Shown piece by piece: positions 39,106-49,742 of a DNA stretch of 64,000 nt. Below the pieces are notes generated by a model, which was given only the letters and a program-made list of their open reading frames with translations, searched no databases and had not been told where the DNA came from. The first letter of the stretch is position 1; each line of letters starts with the position of its first letter. The position numbers and the translations under genes were made by a program. Source of the stretch: Diploscapter coronatus (taxonomy: Eukaryota > Nematoda > Chromadorea > Rhabditida > Rhabditidae); the NCBI GenBank assembly GCA_964036155.1, contig OZ038422.1, positions 2,627,201 through 2,691,200 of the forward strand. Reading direction: 5' to 3'.

Positions 39106-42100
39106 ATGAAAATGGGTCTTCACTTTTATAATGATCTATTTATCGGATGGATCATATTTGTTATCGTTACACTAGTGAGTGGAGGTAATTTTTTTTAAAT
39201 ACATTTTAAAAATCTATGAGTCTTAAAATTTCAGAAATTTCTCAGTACAGCAATGAGGAATTAGTATGAAATTTTAAATTCTTTATATTTTTCTGCAAAA
39301 AATATTTTAGACGAACAACGATGTTGAATTTACATCAACGCACAAAATAGATAACGATCGGGTATGCATTTTGAAATCCATAAATAAATTTCGAGATATA
39401 AAATCCCAGATAATGACGATTAGCAGCAAATTTACGCCGGCAAAAATCGATTCTCAAGTTCAAAAGGAGTTGGAGAGTATTCACAAAGGTAAGCCTCGCC
39501 ACAACAAATCAACCAAATTAGCATATTTAGTGAAAGATCTGCCCCCTTTCGCGTTTAGCGAAGATGAATATTACAACGAAATCTTGGAGGGCTTGAAGAA
39601 AAATGAGAGCTTCTACATTAGTCATGCTAATATGGAGTTTACTGTAAGTTTTTTATTCTTAAATTTAAATAAAAATTTCCCAATTTGATAAGTTTCACAA
39701 AACTTCAAATACCATAATCGGAGAAATAAAACTAGTTTATTTGTTGACCAAAACCGAAGACTTCATGAATAAAAATAATTTGATTAGGACGACAGTAAAA
39801 AGCCGACCTTCACTAAAACCATCCAATTTCAAATTCCCGATATCTCCAGTCCAATGGATCAGTTACCCGTCCTTCCTCCATCAAGAGAATCCAAAGAACT
39901 CGGTAAACTGGGATTTTTTGCCCAACTTGTATAAACCCATTTAGAGCCGCTAACCTTCCCGCAAACTCAAGCGACGACAGTCAGTGACAGAGTCATGCCA
40001 TCCCCTGAGGATCTATGGTTTTCGGATATCGGCAAGTTGAAAGGGTTTTTTTCCTAAAAATGGATGTTTGCAGACCGATTTTCTCCTGATGCCACAAGCG
40101 TGAAATCTACGGCTGTTATCGGTATTTTCTGCTTAGAATTTTTAAGGAAATATAAATTTTTAGAGCCCTATCCTCCTGATACCTCAAGCACCTCAACCTT
40201 AAGCAAAAAGACAACAACCACTACTGTTACTAAACCATCAACAACGACAACAACAAGCACAACAACAGCAGCAACAACAACAACAAAACTTATTCAACTC
40301 ACCACGAACCAGGCTGTTACGGAGAGTATTCCTAGTTGTATGGACAATTTCTTTGCGAAAATCTTGATATTTCTAATTCAGATCCCCCTCCTATAGCTGT
40401 ATATCCAGTCTCTAAAGCCAAATTTAAACTCGAACAGGCCAAGGAAATATTGAGACTTCTCGGAAATTCAATTGATGTGGTACGAATTTCGAATCTTTAT
40501 CAAAAGCAGGTATTCTGGTTTCAGAATCTGCAACCAAAATTTTACGATGAAAAAGTACCGAAGAAGGGAAAATCTCGACGACGCGTAATGAATTTTTATG
40601 AAACCCTAAAAGATGGGAACATTTCAGAGATTACGAGCCAGAACACGCGTAAAAAACGCGAAGAGAAGTCATTTCATGGGCAAGACACTGGACGTCATTT
40701 GTGATGGCTGCGGGAAGATCAAGTACTATGGAATCACCGGAAGAAGAAGGCTAAGAGCTGTGGCTAGAGCAAAGAAGAGAGTACCGTACGCGGAAAACGC
40801 GGTATGCATCTGAGTTGATTATCGATCTTGAGCATGATATCAGTACCATTAGTCAAACAAATATCCGCATCAGTGACTAGAAAGTATGAGGTCTTCACGT
40901 AATTTCTTGAAACATACGATAATATCTGAAATTCACTTAAAGCTGCAATATTTTACATTGTTCTTTTCTTATTTTGCTCTTGGTTATATAGAGCAACTAC
41001 ACTAAAGTTCGAAAAGATGCCTGATCATATCGCTTTCTGAAACCGACAACTTTCATTTTCAGGATCCAAGGCCATTGGAAGTGATAAACGACATCGTGCT
41101 TCCTGTTCAAGTGGCCAGTGCTCTCACTCCTCTGCCAACTATTCCGACAGCCAGTCTTCCGAATCCCCTCAAGGTTCAGAATCCATCGACTCCGAAGAAT
41201 CTGATGACGGACGATCAGCAGCAAGCCTATCGAATCAGCCGTCTCCCGCCGGTTTACGCGCCTGTTGCTGGGTTGAGAACCAACCAGATTCACATCGCGA
41301 TGGTGTCAAGCAAACGGAAGAAGCATCGCAAGAACCTCAGCAAGAAAGTAAGCTAGGAGGATACAGTATTGGCCAAACTTATATATATACACTTTTGAAA
41401 GTGATTTTAGCCCAGTTTATCCATTTGTACTGAACCAATCCGGTTGGAATTTTACAGTATGGTATTCCCGATATTGCTGTAAAGTACGCAAAAGTTAACC
41501 TCGGATTGGTTAACTATACGTGGATGAACTGGGGCTGAAACCAATACGAAAAGTATACATATGCATGAATCTTTCTGCGCATGGAAGCTTTCTCCGTTTT
41601 CAAATCTATTTCCATCTTGTTAAAATCAAATCACTCATGAGGAATGCAAACGTATTTCAGAAGCTCCTGAGGCGGAACGAGCTCAAACGTCCGACCATCA
41701 CTCGGAATCGTCGCGTTCCAGTCGCTGTAAAGCCAGTTGCTCCGATCGAGCCGCCGATTTCCCAATCCATTATCAAGCGGCCCATCTTCCGACGGCGCAA
41801 GCGACGTGTCAGGAAACTCCGCATTCACGGCACGAACACCGCCATTAATATTCGTCAGCCCATTGGATTCCCGATCATTCTCGACGAGTTTCCCGCATCC
41901 GCTGCACACAGGAATATCCGCACCAGGCGAAAATCACGTATTCAAGCTATCCGTGCGAAAAACTTTAACTTATTTGGGCATCGTCATCGATCATTTTTAG
42001 ACCCCGAAGACAAGAGTGAAGCCGCGCGAGAGCCCCTCAATTTGAAGCCGCCCAAGTACGCCAGGTTCAATGCTCCACATGCGACGAAGCCGTATGATTC

Positions 42101-42944
42101 TGATGAAATCCAAACGCTGCTGAGGATCCTGCAGGACGAGCAGGCAACAAGAAGGTTCGTAAAGAGGCTGTCCCAGAAACAGTACATCCATTTGAAAGAC
42201 ATAATCGTGGGTTTGAGACGGAAAGTCAAAAAGTCTCGTCGGTACCATCCGAGGTCTTGGGGAAGGCGGTCGAATTACTATCGTCACAAGCACTATCCGC
42301 GATCGAGAGTTCGTACCAGCTTCTATCGACCATACCATCGTCGTCATGGCTACAGGAGAGGTCATAGACGGGGTCATCGTTATGGACGAAATCGAATCTA
42401 CGCACCATATCAAAATAGAAATAGGGCGAGGAACTTTCACTATAAAGTCTACCGTGATACTCCAATAAGTCACGCCTCGAAGAAGTCTAAGACTGACAAG
42501 CACCAGAAGGTCTGGAAGCGGGTTGGGAAGCACAAGGATGGGGCGAGATTTTGGGATCCTGAGATCATCCTGGGGAAGGTGTGGAAACCGAAGGCGATAC
42601 ATCGACATCTACTGGAGGATATGAAAATGATCGATGCGAAGAACGAAAAGAAGAAGGAGCTGATGAAGAAGAAGAAAAAGGAGGAGGAGGAGGAGGAGGA
42701 GGAGAAGAAAAAACGCACTAGAAAGCGTTCGAAGGACCGCAAGAAGAAGAAGAATCGGAAGAGGTTCGGCAAGAAACTCCGAGCCAAGGCGCGGGGAAGG
42801 AAAGCGGGGAGAAAGTCGGAGGGGCGGAGAAGGACGACCAAACCACCCGACGTCATGGAGTGGACCGACCAAGCCATCGAGCGCTCGGGCTATCGGTACC
42901 CATTTCCAGACGTCCGGGACAGCCCAACGCATGATGGTAGCTAG
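39106..42944 (+). CDS. Secreted Thr-rich/Arg-Lys-rich protein, unrecognised
   Basis: I do not recognise this protein. Exons by eye: 39106-39184, 39235-39263, 39311-39643, 39788-39902, 39945-40031, 40074-40121, 40164-40325, 40382-40479, 40525-40584, 40628-40801, 41063-41347, 41661-42944. All phases close, giving about 917 aa. Residues 1-26 (MKMGLHFYND then a hydrophobic run ending TLVSG) look like a signal peptide. Residues 237-271 are Thr-rich and mucin-like. From about 330 the protein is extremely basic, with Arg-Gly-His-Arg and Tyr-Arg runs near 722-737, a Lys/Glu tract near 827-845 and Lys/Arg-rich stretches after it. One Cys-x2-Cys pair lies at 362-365. Five of the introns are 42-45 nt and intron 5 is GC-AG. 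The long final exon is an uninterrupted frame and is secure; the small middle exons (8-10) rest on splice phase only. A further basic frame at 43,213-43,426 may be an alternative end. Confidence 0.6.
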
Positions 42945-43172
42945 TTTTTTTAGTTCTGTAAAAATGTGTAGCACATCAGTTCCATAAGTTCCAGCTATTT
43001 TGGTATATAAGTTCACGTTTTAGAATGGTACTTTTGGATTCGTTTGTTTGGTTCGGAAAAAAAAAACTGAAATGCGCATGAAATGAAAAATATAATAGGT
43101 TTCATTTTATTTGGTATAGAAATTCGTAGAAAATTGCCAGTATTCTCAAAGGAATTGGTCCGTTATAGAATT

Positions 43173-43178
43173 AATAAA
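43173..43178 (+). terminator. Possible poly(A) signal, unknown gene
   Basis: AATAAA about 230 nt after the TAG at 42,942-42,944. It supports ending the gene there, although an open frame starts only 35 nt further on. Confidence 0.4.
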
Positions 43179-43212
43179 ATTTTAAAATCGGCGAAAAATC
43201 ATCCGATTTCAG

Positions 43213-43426
43213 TTTCGACGAGGCGTTGATCGCCGAGGAGCGTCGGTTGTTGGCAGCGCAAGAACAACAACAACAAGAGCAATTCGACACGGGTCAGACA
43301 CGCGGAAGCAGAATAAGGCGACGATACATCGGTGTGGGACGGCCGCTGGAGGTGCAACCAGTTCTGAGGAGGGAGCGGAGGAGGAAACCTGCTAGAAGGG
43401 TAACTCGCATATCTCGACATGACTAA
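43213..43426 (+). CDS. Orphan basic exon, possibly alternative 3' end of the preceding gene
   Basis: Begins right after an acceptor (GATTTCAG) and stays open to a TAA at 43,424-43,426. It encodes a Glu/Gln/Arg-rich stretch (FDEALIAEERRLLAAQ, a short Gln run, then an Arg-rich tail ending TRISRHD). The composition matches the preceding gene. It needs two bases from an upstream exon, but the nearest donor (GATG|GTAGCT, 42,934) leaves one base. A donor at 42,895-42,896 (TATCG|GTACCC) fits the phase but would drop the last 16 residues. Partial or alternative exon; join uncertain. Confidence 0.4.
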
Positions 43427-44934
43427 AATAGGTAATTACTAAATGACGGAGTTCTATAGTTAAAGATAGACGAGAGGATGAAACTTGAAAGAAATAGTGT
43501 GGAAAAACACCCCGCCATATAGTAATTGCTATTAAAATAGGATTTTTCTTACGTAACTACTATTTGGAATCATCATAATAACGATTTCGCTCATTATTTT
43601 ACTATAATCATTTTTGAAACATGAAAGTTGAATTTGCAGGTGTGGAACAATTTAAATCGGCTGTAGGTTATAATTTGGTAAATTTATAGATTTATTTTCA
43701 TGAAAACTGGAGAATCTAAACCTTAGTAAGTTGCAAAAAATCTCAAATTTCCTAATTCAGTTGCCTTATGAATCTACTACTTTCATTTCTAACTGTTGAA
43801 TTTTGTAAATCTCAATTTTTTTCTAATTTTTATATTTTTACAAAAATTCAACGACCCAAGACTCTCATGTGCCATACGGTTATTAGTTTATTGTTTTTAG
43901 GAGCGTATTTTATTTTTACATTTCGCTAATAATAAATAATTTTTGCTATTGAATGGAATTGCAAACTATGCTGTCAATCGATTCTCTTTTCATGTTATCC
44001 CAAAGGGAGAGAAAGAAGTAATGCCACCTGGCATATGTGAACATTTGAAACGCCCTTTATTTGGTAATTTTGGTTGGATTGGAACCTTCTTTATTTTTTC
44101 TATTATAAAAATCTCATAGTCTTAATATATGTTTCTACAACCATTTTTGCCGATTATGTTAACTTTTATCGGTAATTTTCAAAAATGTTTTTTTTTTTTA
44201 AATCAATAATTCCTCCTACCCTAACACATTTGTCGTGTTCACGACACCATACTCAAATTTGTAAATCCAACATAAATCAATTATTTCTCCTTTCATCTAT
44301 GTCGCTAGCACATATCCAGTTTGACCTTTCATTTTCCATAAACCTGCATTGATTTCCTCTTTTCTTATCCATGACCATTCTCGACTTCTCTCTCGAATTC
44401 CCATTGTCTCTAATGAGGCGCCGAATCCATCAAATAGGAATTCGAATGTGAATCGAATCTAAAAGTGAAATCCTCTTCATATGTTTTTTCGATTCGCAAG
44501 TCGATTTTGGTTTGATTTGTAAATTGAAAGCTCAAGTTTTAGAAGTGCTTTCTTGATTTTTCTCTAGATGTTCGAATTTAAAACTAAAATCATCATTTGT
44601 TTTTTATTCATAAATTAATTCTTATTCCTTTTCTAAGTATAAAATTTTGAATTTCAGGTTTTTTATTTTTCAAAAAGTTGCATATAACTCGACATAATGG
44701 ATAGTTGATTTTATTGCTCACTAGGTGGGATATTTACTCAAAATGCATCATTTTATTTCTAGAACGATTATGATCCATCAAAACTTGTGGTCATATTCAA
44801 AATCATATTCGAATTTCGGATATTGTGAATAGGAAAATCAAAAAATGATCTAGTTAGAGTTATCGTTTCAATTGGTTTTTTAAGACTCTTCAAATTTTAG
44901 ATCCTCATCTATTCTAGTCTACTGAATTTTCACG
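43427..44934. other. Intergenic, upstream of the GalNAc-transferase
   Basis: AT-rich, with no further exon. TTTTAG at 44,895-44,900 lies 34 nt before the next ATG and could be a trans-splice acceptor. No other regulatory element is recognisable. Confidence 0.5.
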
Positions 44935-47900
44935 ATGGGCTTTCAAATGGCTCGTTTCGCTATTAATCGTCGTCAGGTGATTTTCATCAATTATTTAAGC
45001 TCAGAATTAAATTAACTATTTCTTAAAATAAAGTTATGAATATGATTTTAGAGGAAAAGTATTCGGAATTGGATCCTACTCCTCATCGGAGGCTATTTAT
45101 TCGTGGTTTGGAGTCGGGAGGGCCATCGAACCTACTACGATTTGAACAGTGACTTCCACGACGGCAACGTACCAAACAAGGGATTTTACGATGTGAAGAA
45201 ATTCGAGACTGGCCAAGGAAAAGGGTGGCATAAGGTAAGTTTTCAAACTCTAAGAATCAGCTGACCTGTAACTTTGTTCAACTTTCCACTCTCGGTAGAT
45301 ATTCTTGAAACTATGGGATATTTCTATATTGGGTCGAAACGACAATAATTTTCAAACTGATAAAATTAGTGCTTTATTTTCTGAAAAACGTATCATCGTA
45401 AAGTAGAAGATTTCTTGTGATATACGGACGATAAGAGCAACGAATTGACCTTAAATATATGGAAAAATGCTACCTAAGATTCCGTAACATTTCAAAACTG
45501 ATAAAATTTTCAGATCCCCGATTACTCGATAAGACGAGAGGGGCCTGGTGAAAATGGTGCATCAGTTCATTTGGAAGGAGAAGAGAGGAAGCTCGCCGAC
45601 AAACAGATCAAGGAGCTGTTCATGAATGTTATTGCTAGGTAGGATTTTCATTATAGTGAAAAGGTATTTGATAAATTAATACGGTGATGTCTACTAGAAT
45701 GTTTCATGAACTCGTAAAATACACTGATTTCCTTAACTTATGTCTTATTGCTTTTATTAATCGTCCATTTTATGATTAAAGTTAACACTGTTCTAATTCA
45801 GTGACAAAATCTCGCTGGACCGAAGTATCCCAGACTCTCGAAATCAAGACTGCCGAAAAATGACGTATCCCTCAGACCTACCATCAGCATCGGTGGTCAT
45901 CGTCTTCACGAATGAGTTCTTTTCTTGTAAGTCGATTTTTTGACATTGATAATCAGGCGTCGGGACGTTTTCCACCACAAAAACTCGTTGTCATCACCTC
46001 TCATCCCATTATTAGAGATGGTAATTCAAACGCTGACTGGAATACATTCACACCGCATAAGGAATAGTTGCGGTGGAAAACGTCCTAGCGTCTGTTGGTA
46101 GTTTGACATTCGTCAGGAACGTAGTGCGAATAAGATGTAGACATTTTTAAACATCATCTCTATAAAACTTGAAGCGCATTTCAATTTCAAAGGAAACTAG
46201 CAAATGTTTTCCCAGAAAAGGGACTGATAATGTTGAAATTCAATCATGCTCAATATAGACGATTAGACCGTCATTCAGCTATCATTTCAAGATATAATTT
46301 TAAACTTATTCCAAATAAAAAATTTGTAGTTATTCCAAAATTCACCGATTTCAGCCGTCATGCGTACAGTCCACTCGATCGTGAATCGCAGCCCCCCTCA
46401 CCTCCTTCACGAAGTGATTCTGGTTGATGACGTTAGTGATCGAGGTTCCTGAAATCCAGACCTTAATTCTCATTTTTTTTCTCTAAATTCAGAAGAACTT
46501 GGCGACAAACTCTCCGAGCATATCAAACGATTTGGATCTCTGGTCAAGTTAATTCGATCTAAAGAAAGACTTGGGTTGATCAGGTAAAATTACATTTATT
46601 CACAAAGTTTGTGAATACTTTTTTTACCAAATTAACAGATCACATTTGATGATAAAATAGTCATGATGAAAAAAAAACCAATTTCAGAGCCAAATTAATG
46701 GGCGCTAGAGCAGCTACCGGAGATGTTCTGATATTTTTGGACGCTCACTGCGAAGCTAACGCTGGATGGTAAAATTTAGTTTAAAAATCTGGACACCTAA
46801 AGAAAGTTTTAGGATCGAACCTATTCTAGCTAGGATCAAAGAAACCCCTTCTGCGGTAGTTCTACCGGTGATCGATGCGATTTCTGACAGCAATATGCAG
46901 TACATGGGGGGATCGCATGGTATGAGTTTTTGAATAACTCTGGAAAATCATAATAGCGTCGCAGCGTGTGAGATGGTATGGGAGGGATAGCCTCTATCTT
47001 ATCGTCTAGTCTATTCTTGCTATATTATTTCGCACGCCACCATGTTACGAATTAGACAAATTGTCGATTTTCCTAAGACATGGTTTTCTGAAGAATGATT
47101 TCAGGAGGCGTGGGGTCATTCTGGTGGTCACTTCATTACTCGATGGATGGACTACCAGAATCGGAACGGTTGAGGAGAAAAAACCCGAATACGGATTACA
47201 TTAGGTAGTTAAGATTAGTACTCCATAGAGGGTACTAATTATCTAAAGTGTTTACTTATTTGATTCCTATTTTAATGAAACGCGCATCTCAAAAATGCTT
47301 CAAAATCAAAATCAAAGACGTCTCTAAGAATTTCAAATATCATTGTGCCGTCCACAGGACAGCGCAACGGAGGTTTTATTCGTTTCAATCATTGGAATTC
47401 GATAGATTCGACAACGCATATGAAATAGCGTTTTGAACTATTAATTTGACAAATTATTTTACGAAACGTATACAAAATTCTCTATAGTTTTATGTTCAAG
47501 ACTCAAATTCATGATTTTCCAACTACTTTGTTTAGATCGCCCACAATGCCGGGCGGCCTATTTGCTGCTAATCGCGAATACTTCTTCCACATTGGATCCT
47601 ACGATGAAGAGATGGATATTTGGGGTGATTTTCTTTCAAATTCGAAAATTTTATCAATCGTTATTAATTTAGGCGGTGAAAACCTCGAGATATCGTTTCG
47701 GGTATGTTTCAGAAAAACCTAAGGTTGATATGTCGAAAATTTGAAGTTTTTTCCTGATATTTGCTTCAAAATTTGCAATAAAATTTGATAATTATTGAAT
47801 ATTTTAGGTCTGGATGTGCGGTGGAAGCCTTGAAATTTTACCCTGTTCTCACGTTGGCCATATCTACCGATCTGGGCATCCTTATGACATGACGGGTAAG

Positions 47901-49276
47901 TATTTGCTCTAATTAAATTTTGTACTACTTTAGAGCATTAAAACTAATTAGACATTTTTCCAAATAATTTAGTGTCCTAACAATCTGAAACATTAAAATG
48001 CCAATTCCAGGAAGAAACAACAACAAAGACGTTCACGGTACGAATTCAAAGAGATTGGCAGATGTTTGGATGGATGATTACAAACGATACTTCTACATGT
48101 ATCGAGTCGGGTTGAGGGATAGCGTGAGTATTCTTTTTTATTGGCTATTAAGTTAAACTCTCATATATAATTTCATAATTGAAATTAAATATTTTTAAGA
48201 TAACGCAATTATTTAGCTGTTTTTTAAAGATAGTGTAAATATTCATTAATTAATTTCTCAGAAATAACGTATTTATTTTGAGTTAATTTTTAGGATAACA
48301 CAATAATTTTACTTTTAGACCGATAATATCGGGGATTTGACCTCAAGAATCGAACTTCGAAAACGCCTGAAATGCCATAGTTTCAAGTGGTTTTTGGACA
48401 ATATAGCGACGAATAAGGTTATTTTATATCTTAATAGAAGACCCTTTGATTATTAGTCCCAGAGTATTTAAAAGATCATGGGCTTATATTTTGAGTTTAA
48501 GGTATTAAAATTTTAGTTCCTATTCGATGAAAACGTCTACGCCTTTGGGAACGTTTCCAGTTCGAATGGAATATGTTTGGACACTCTTCAAAGACATGAT
48601 CATAAGGTTTCTAAATTGAGTTTTGTTTAAGTAAAAAGTAGCTAAATTCAGACGCAAGTAAATCTGGGAATATATCAGTGTCAAGGAGGTGGAAGTTCGT
48701 CTCAGGTATGATAGTTTTCCTCCTCCTCCTTAGTTTGTATTTAAATAATGTATTCAAGATGTTCTCGATCTCTAAAGAGAAAGAATTACGCCGTGAAGTA
48801 TCTTGCGTCGATGTTGGGAGTAGGGTTAGAGACGACACTTTCCAAGTCGTCGTACGACATTGCAATCAGCATAAGCCGATTCAGTTTGAGCATAAACAGG
48901 TAATCAGTTATTTTTTAATATACAACAAAAATTGTGGTCTCTTATCGACGTTTGAAATAATTTAGTGTCTCGTTCTGTTGCCTTCGGCTATACTTTAGTA
49001 GCAAATAACTTCTGAAGATATCGTAGTAAAAATGAATAAACGTTTTAAATTAGGGAGGTGGTCTTCTGAAACATATCGATCGAAACCTCTGCCTTGATAT
49101 GGAAGGCCTCAATTCTGGAGATGACCTGTTTTTCAAAAAGTGAGGAAATTTGAAACTTAGGAAACATTACCCAAAATTTTAGATGCGATGAAAGCAAGCC
49201 ATCTCAACAATGGAAATTCGCAAACTATTACCCCGAGTTTTACAAACAACAAGAAAACGTCAAAAATGAAGAATAA
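44935..49276 (+). CDS. Polypeptide N-acetylgalactosaminyltransferase (gly/GALNT family)
   Basis: Transfers GalNAc from UDP-GalNAc to Ser/Thr, starting mucin-type O-glycans in the Golgi. Nineteen exons, all phases closed, 608 aa (usual family size): 44935-44976, 45052-45234, 45514-45638, 45802-45926, 46355-46444, 46493-46583, 46688-46768, 46813-46919, 47105-47204, 47536-47624, 47673-47701, 47808-47895, 48011-48123, 48319-48417, 48517-48606, 48652-48705, 48759-48899, 49054-49139, 49183-49276. Type II topology: short basic N-terminus, membrane anchor about 21-34 ([14 protein letters not shown]), stem, GT-A domain with [11 protein letters not shown], metal-binding DxH (DAH, 237-239), and [14 protein letters not shown] leading to [19 protein letters not shown] (from 341). 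The C-terminus is a ricin-type lectin domain (about 455-600) with Cys-Leu-Asp motifs in GICLDTL and NLCLDMEG and a final QQW. Introns 4 and 8 carry foldback elements. Which gly paralogue it is cannot be settled here. Confidence 0.95.
45954..46094 (+). repeat. MITE-like element, family B copy 1 (intron of GalNAc-T)
   Basis: 141 bp. Terminal inverted repeats CAGGCGTCGGGACGTTTTCC (left) and the complement of GGAAAACGTCCTAGCGTCTG (right). Non-coding, inside intron 4 of the GalNAc-transferase. The reverse complement of the element at 51,974-52,117 matches it along its whole length at roughly 90% by eye. Confidence 0.85.
46964..47037. repeat. Foldback element, family A copy 5 (decayed)
   Basis: The arms GCGTGTGAGATGGTATGGGA and the complement of TGCTATATTATTTCGCACGC are related but mutated. 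It lies in intron 8 of the GalNAc-transferase. It is assigned to family A from the GGTATGG/GCTAT-ATTATTTCGCA pattern, with moderate certainty. Confidence 0.5.
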
Positions 49277-49401
49277 TTTGCTATTTTTAGATATATATAT
49301 TTTTTAAATAGTGTATCTTAATAATCAATAATTATGCCTTGTTCCAAATATTGTGATACAAAAACTTTGCCGTGTATTGCTAATCAAGCTTCCTGAGTCA
49401 T

Positions 49402-49492
49402 AATAAAATCTTCTGGGTATTAAATGTCGGAATTCTGTGATAGTTAGGAATCGATAAATTATTTGCGTATGTTTTGATATTTTGGAAATAAA
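49402..49492 (+). terminator. Poly(A) signals after the GalNAc-transferase
   Basis: AATAAA at 49,402-49,407 and again at 49,487-49,492, which is 126 and 211 nt past the TAA at 49,274-49,276. Both lie before the next gene's acceptor at 49,740. Confidence 0.5.
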
Positions 49493-49730
49493 GTGATTGG
49501 ATTTTAAATTGTTGTCGGAAAAGTGCGAAAAATTTGTTTAAATTCTCATAAACTATAAACTACGTTCTATTTATAGTTCACTATAAGCCATTCTCATTAT
49601 CTTTCATTGTTCAAACAAAGGTGTTATTTCGATAAGAAACAGTCAAATAATAATAGACCAGTGAAACGAAACATTTTAGACCACCATATCGATTTTCGAC
49701 GTTTCTTTTTTTCAATTTTACCATTTTATT

Positions 49731-49740
49731 CAATTTTCAG
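49731..49740 (+). promoter_or_regulatory. Probable trans-splice acceptor, MoCo sulfurase
   Basis: CAATTTTCAG ends two bases before the ATG at 49,743 and has no coding exon upstream. The previous same-strand gene stops 466 nt earlier with its own poly(A) signals. A two-gene operon is possible, but the gap is longer than the roughly 100 nt typical of nematode operons. Confidence 0.55.
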
Positions 49741-49742
49741 AA

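Noticed and set aside
42470..43016. Long - strand frames opposite the basic gene
   Set aside because: Ser/Phe/Leu homopolymer proteins that are plain shadows of the Lys/Glu/Arg codons on the + strand.
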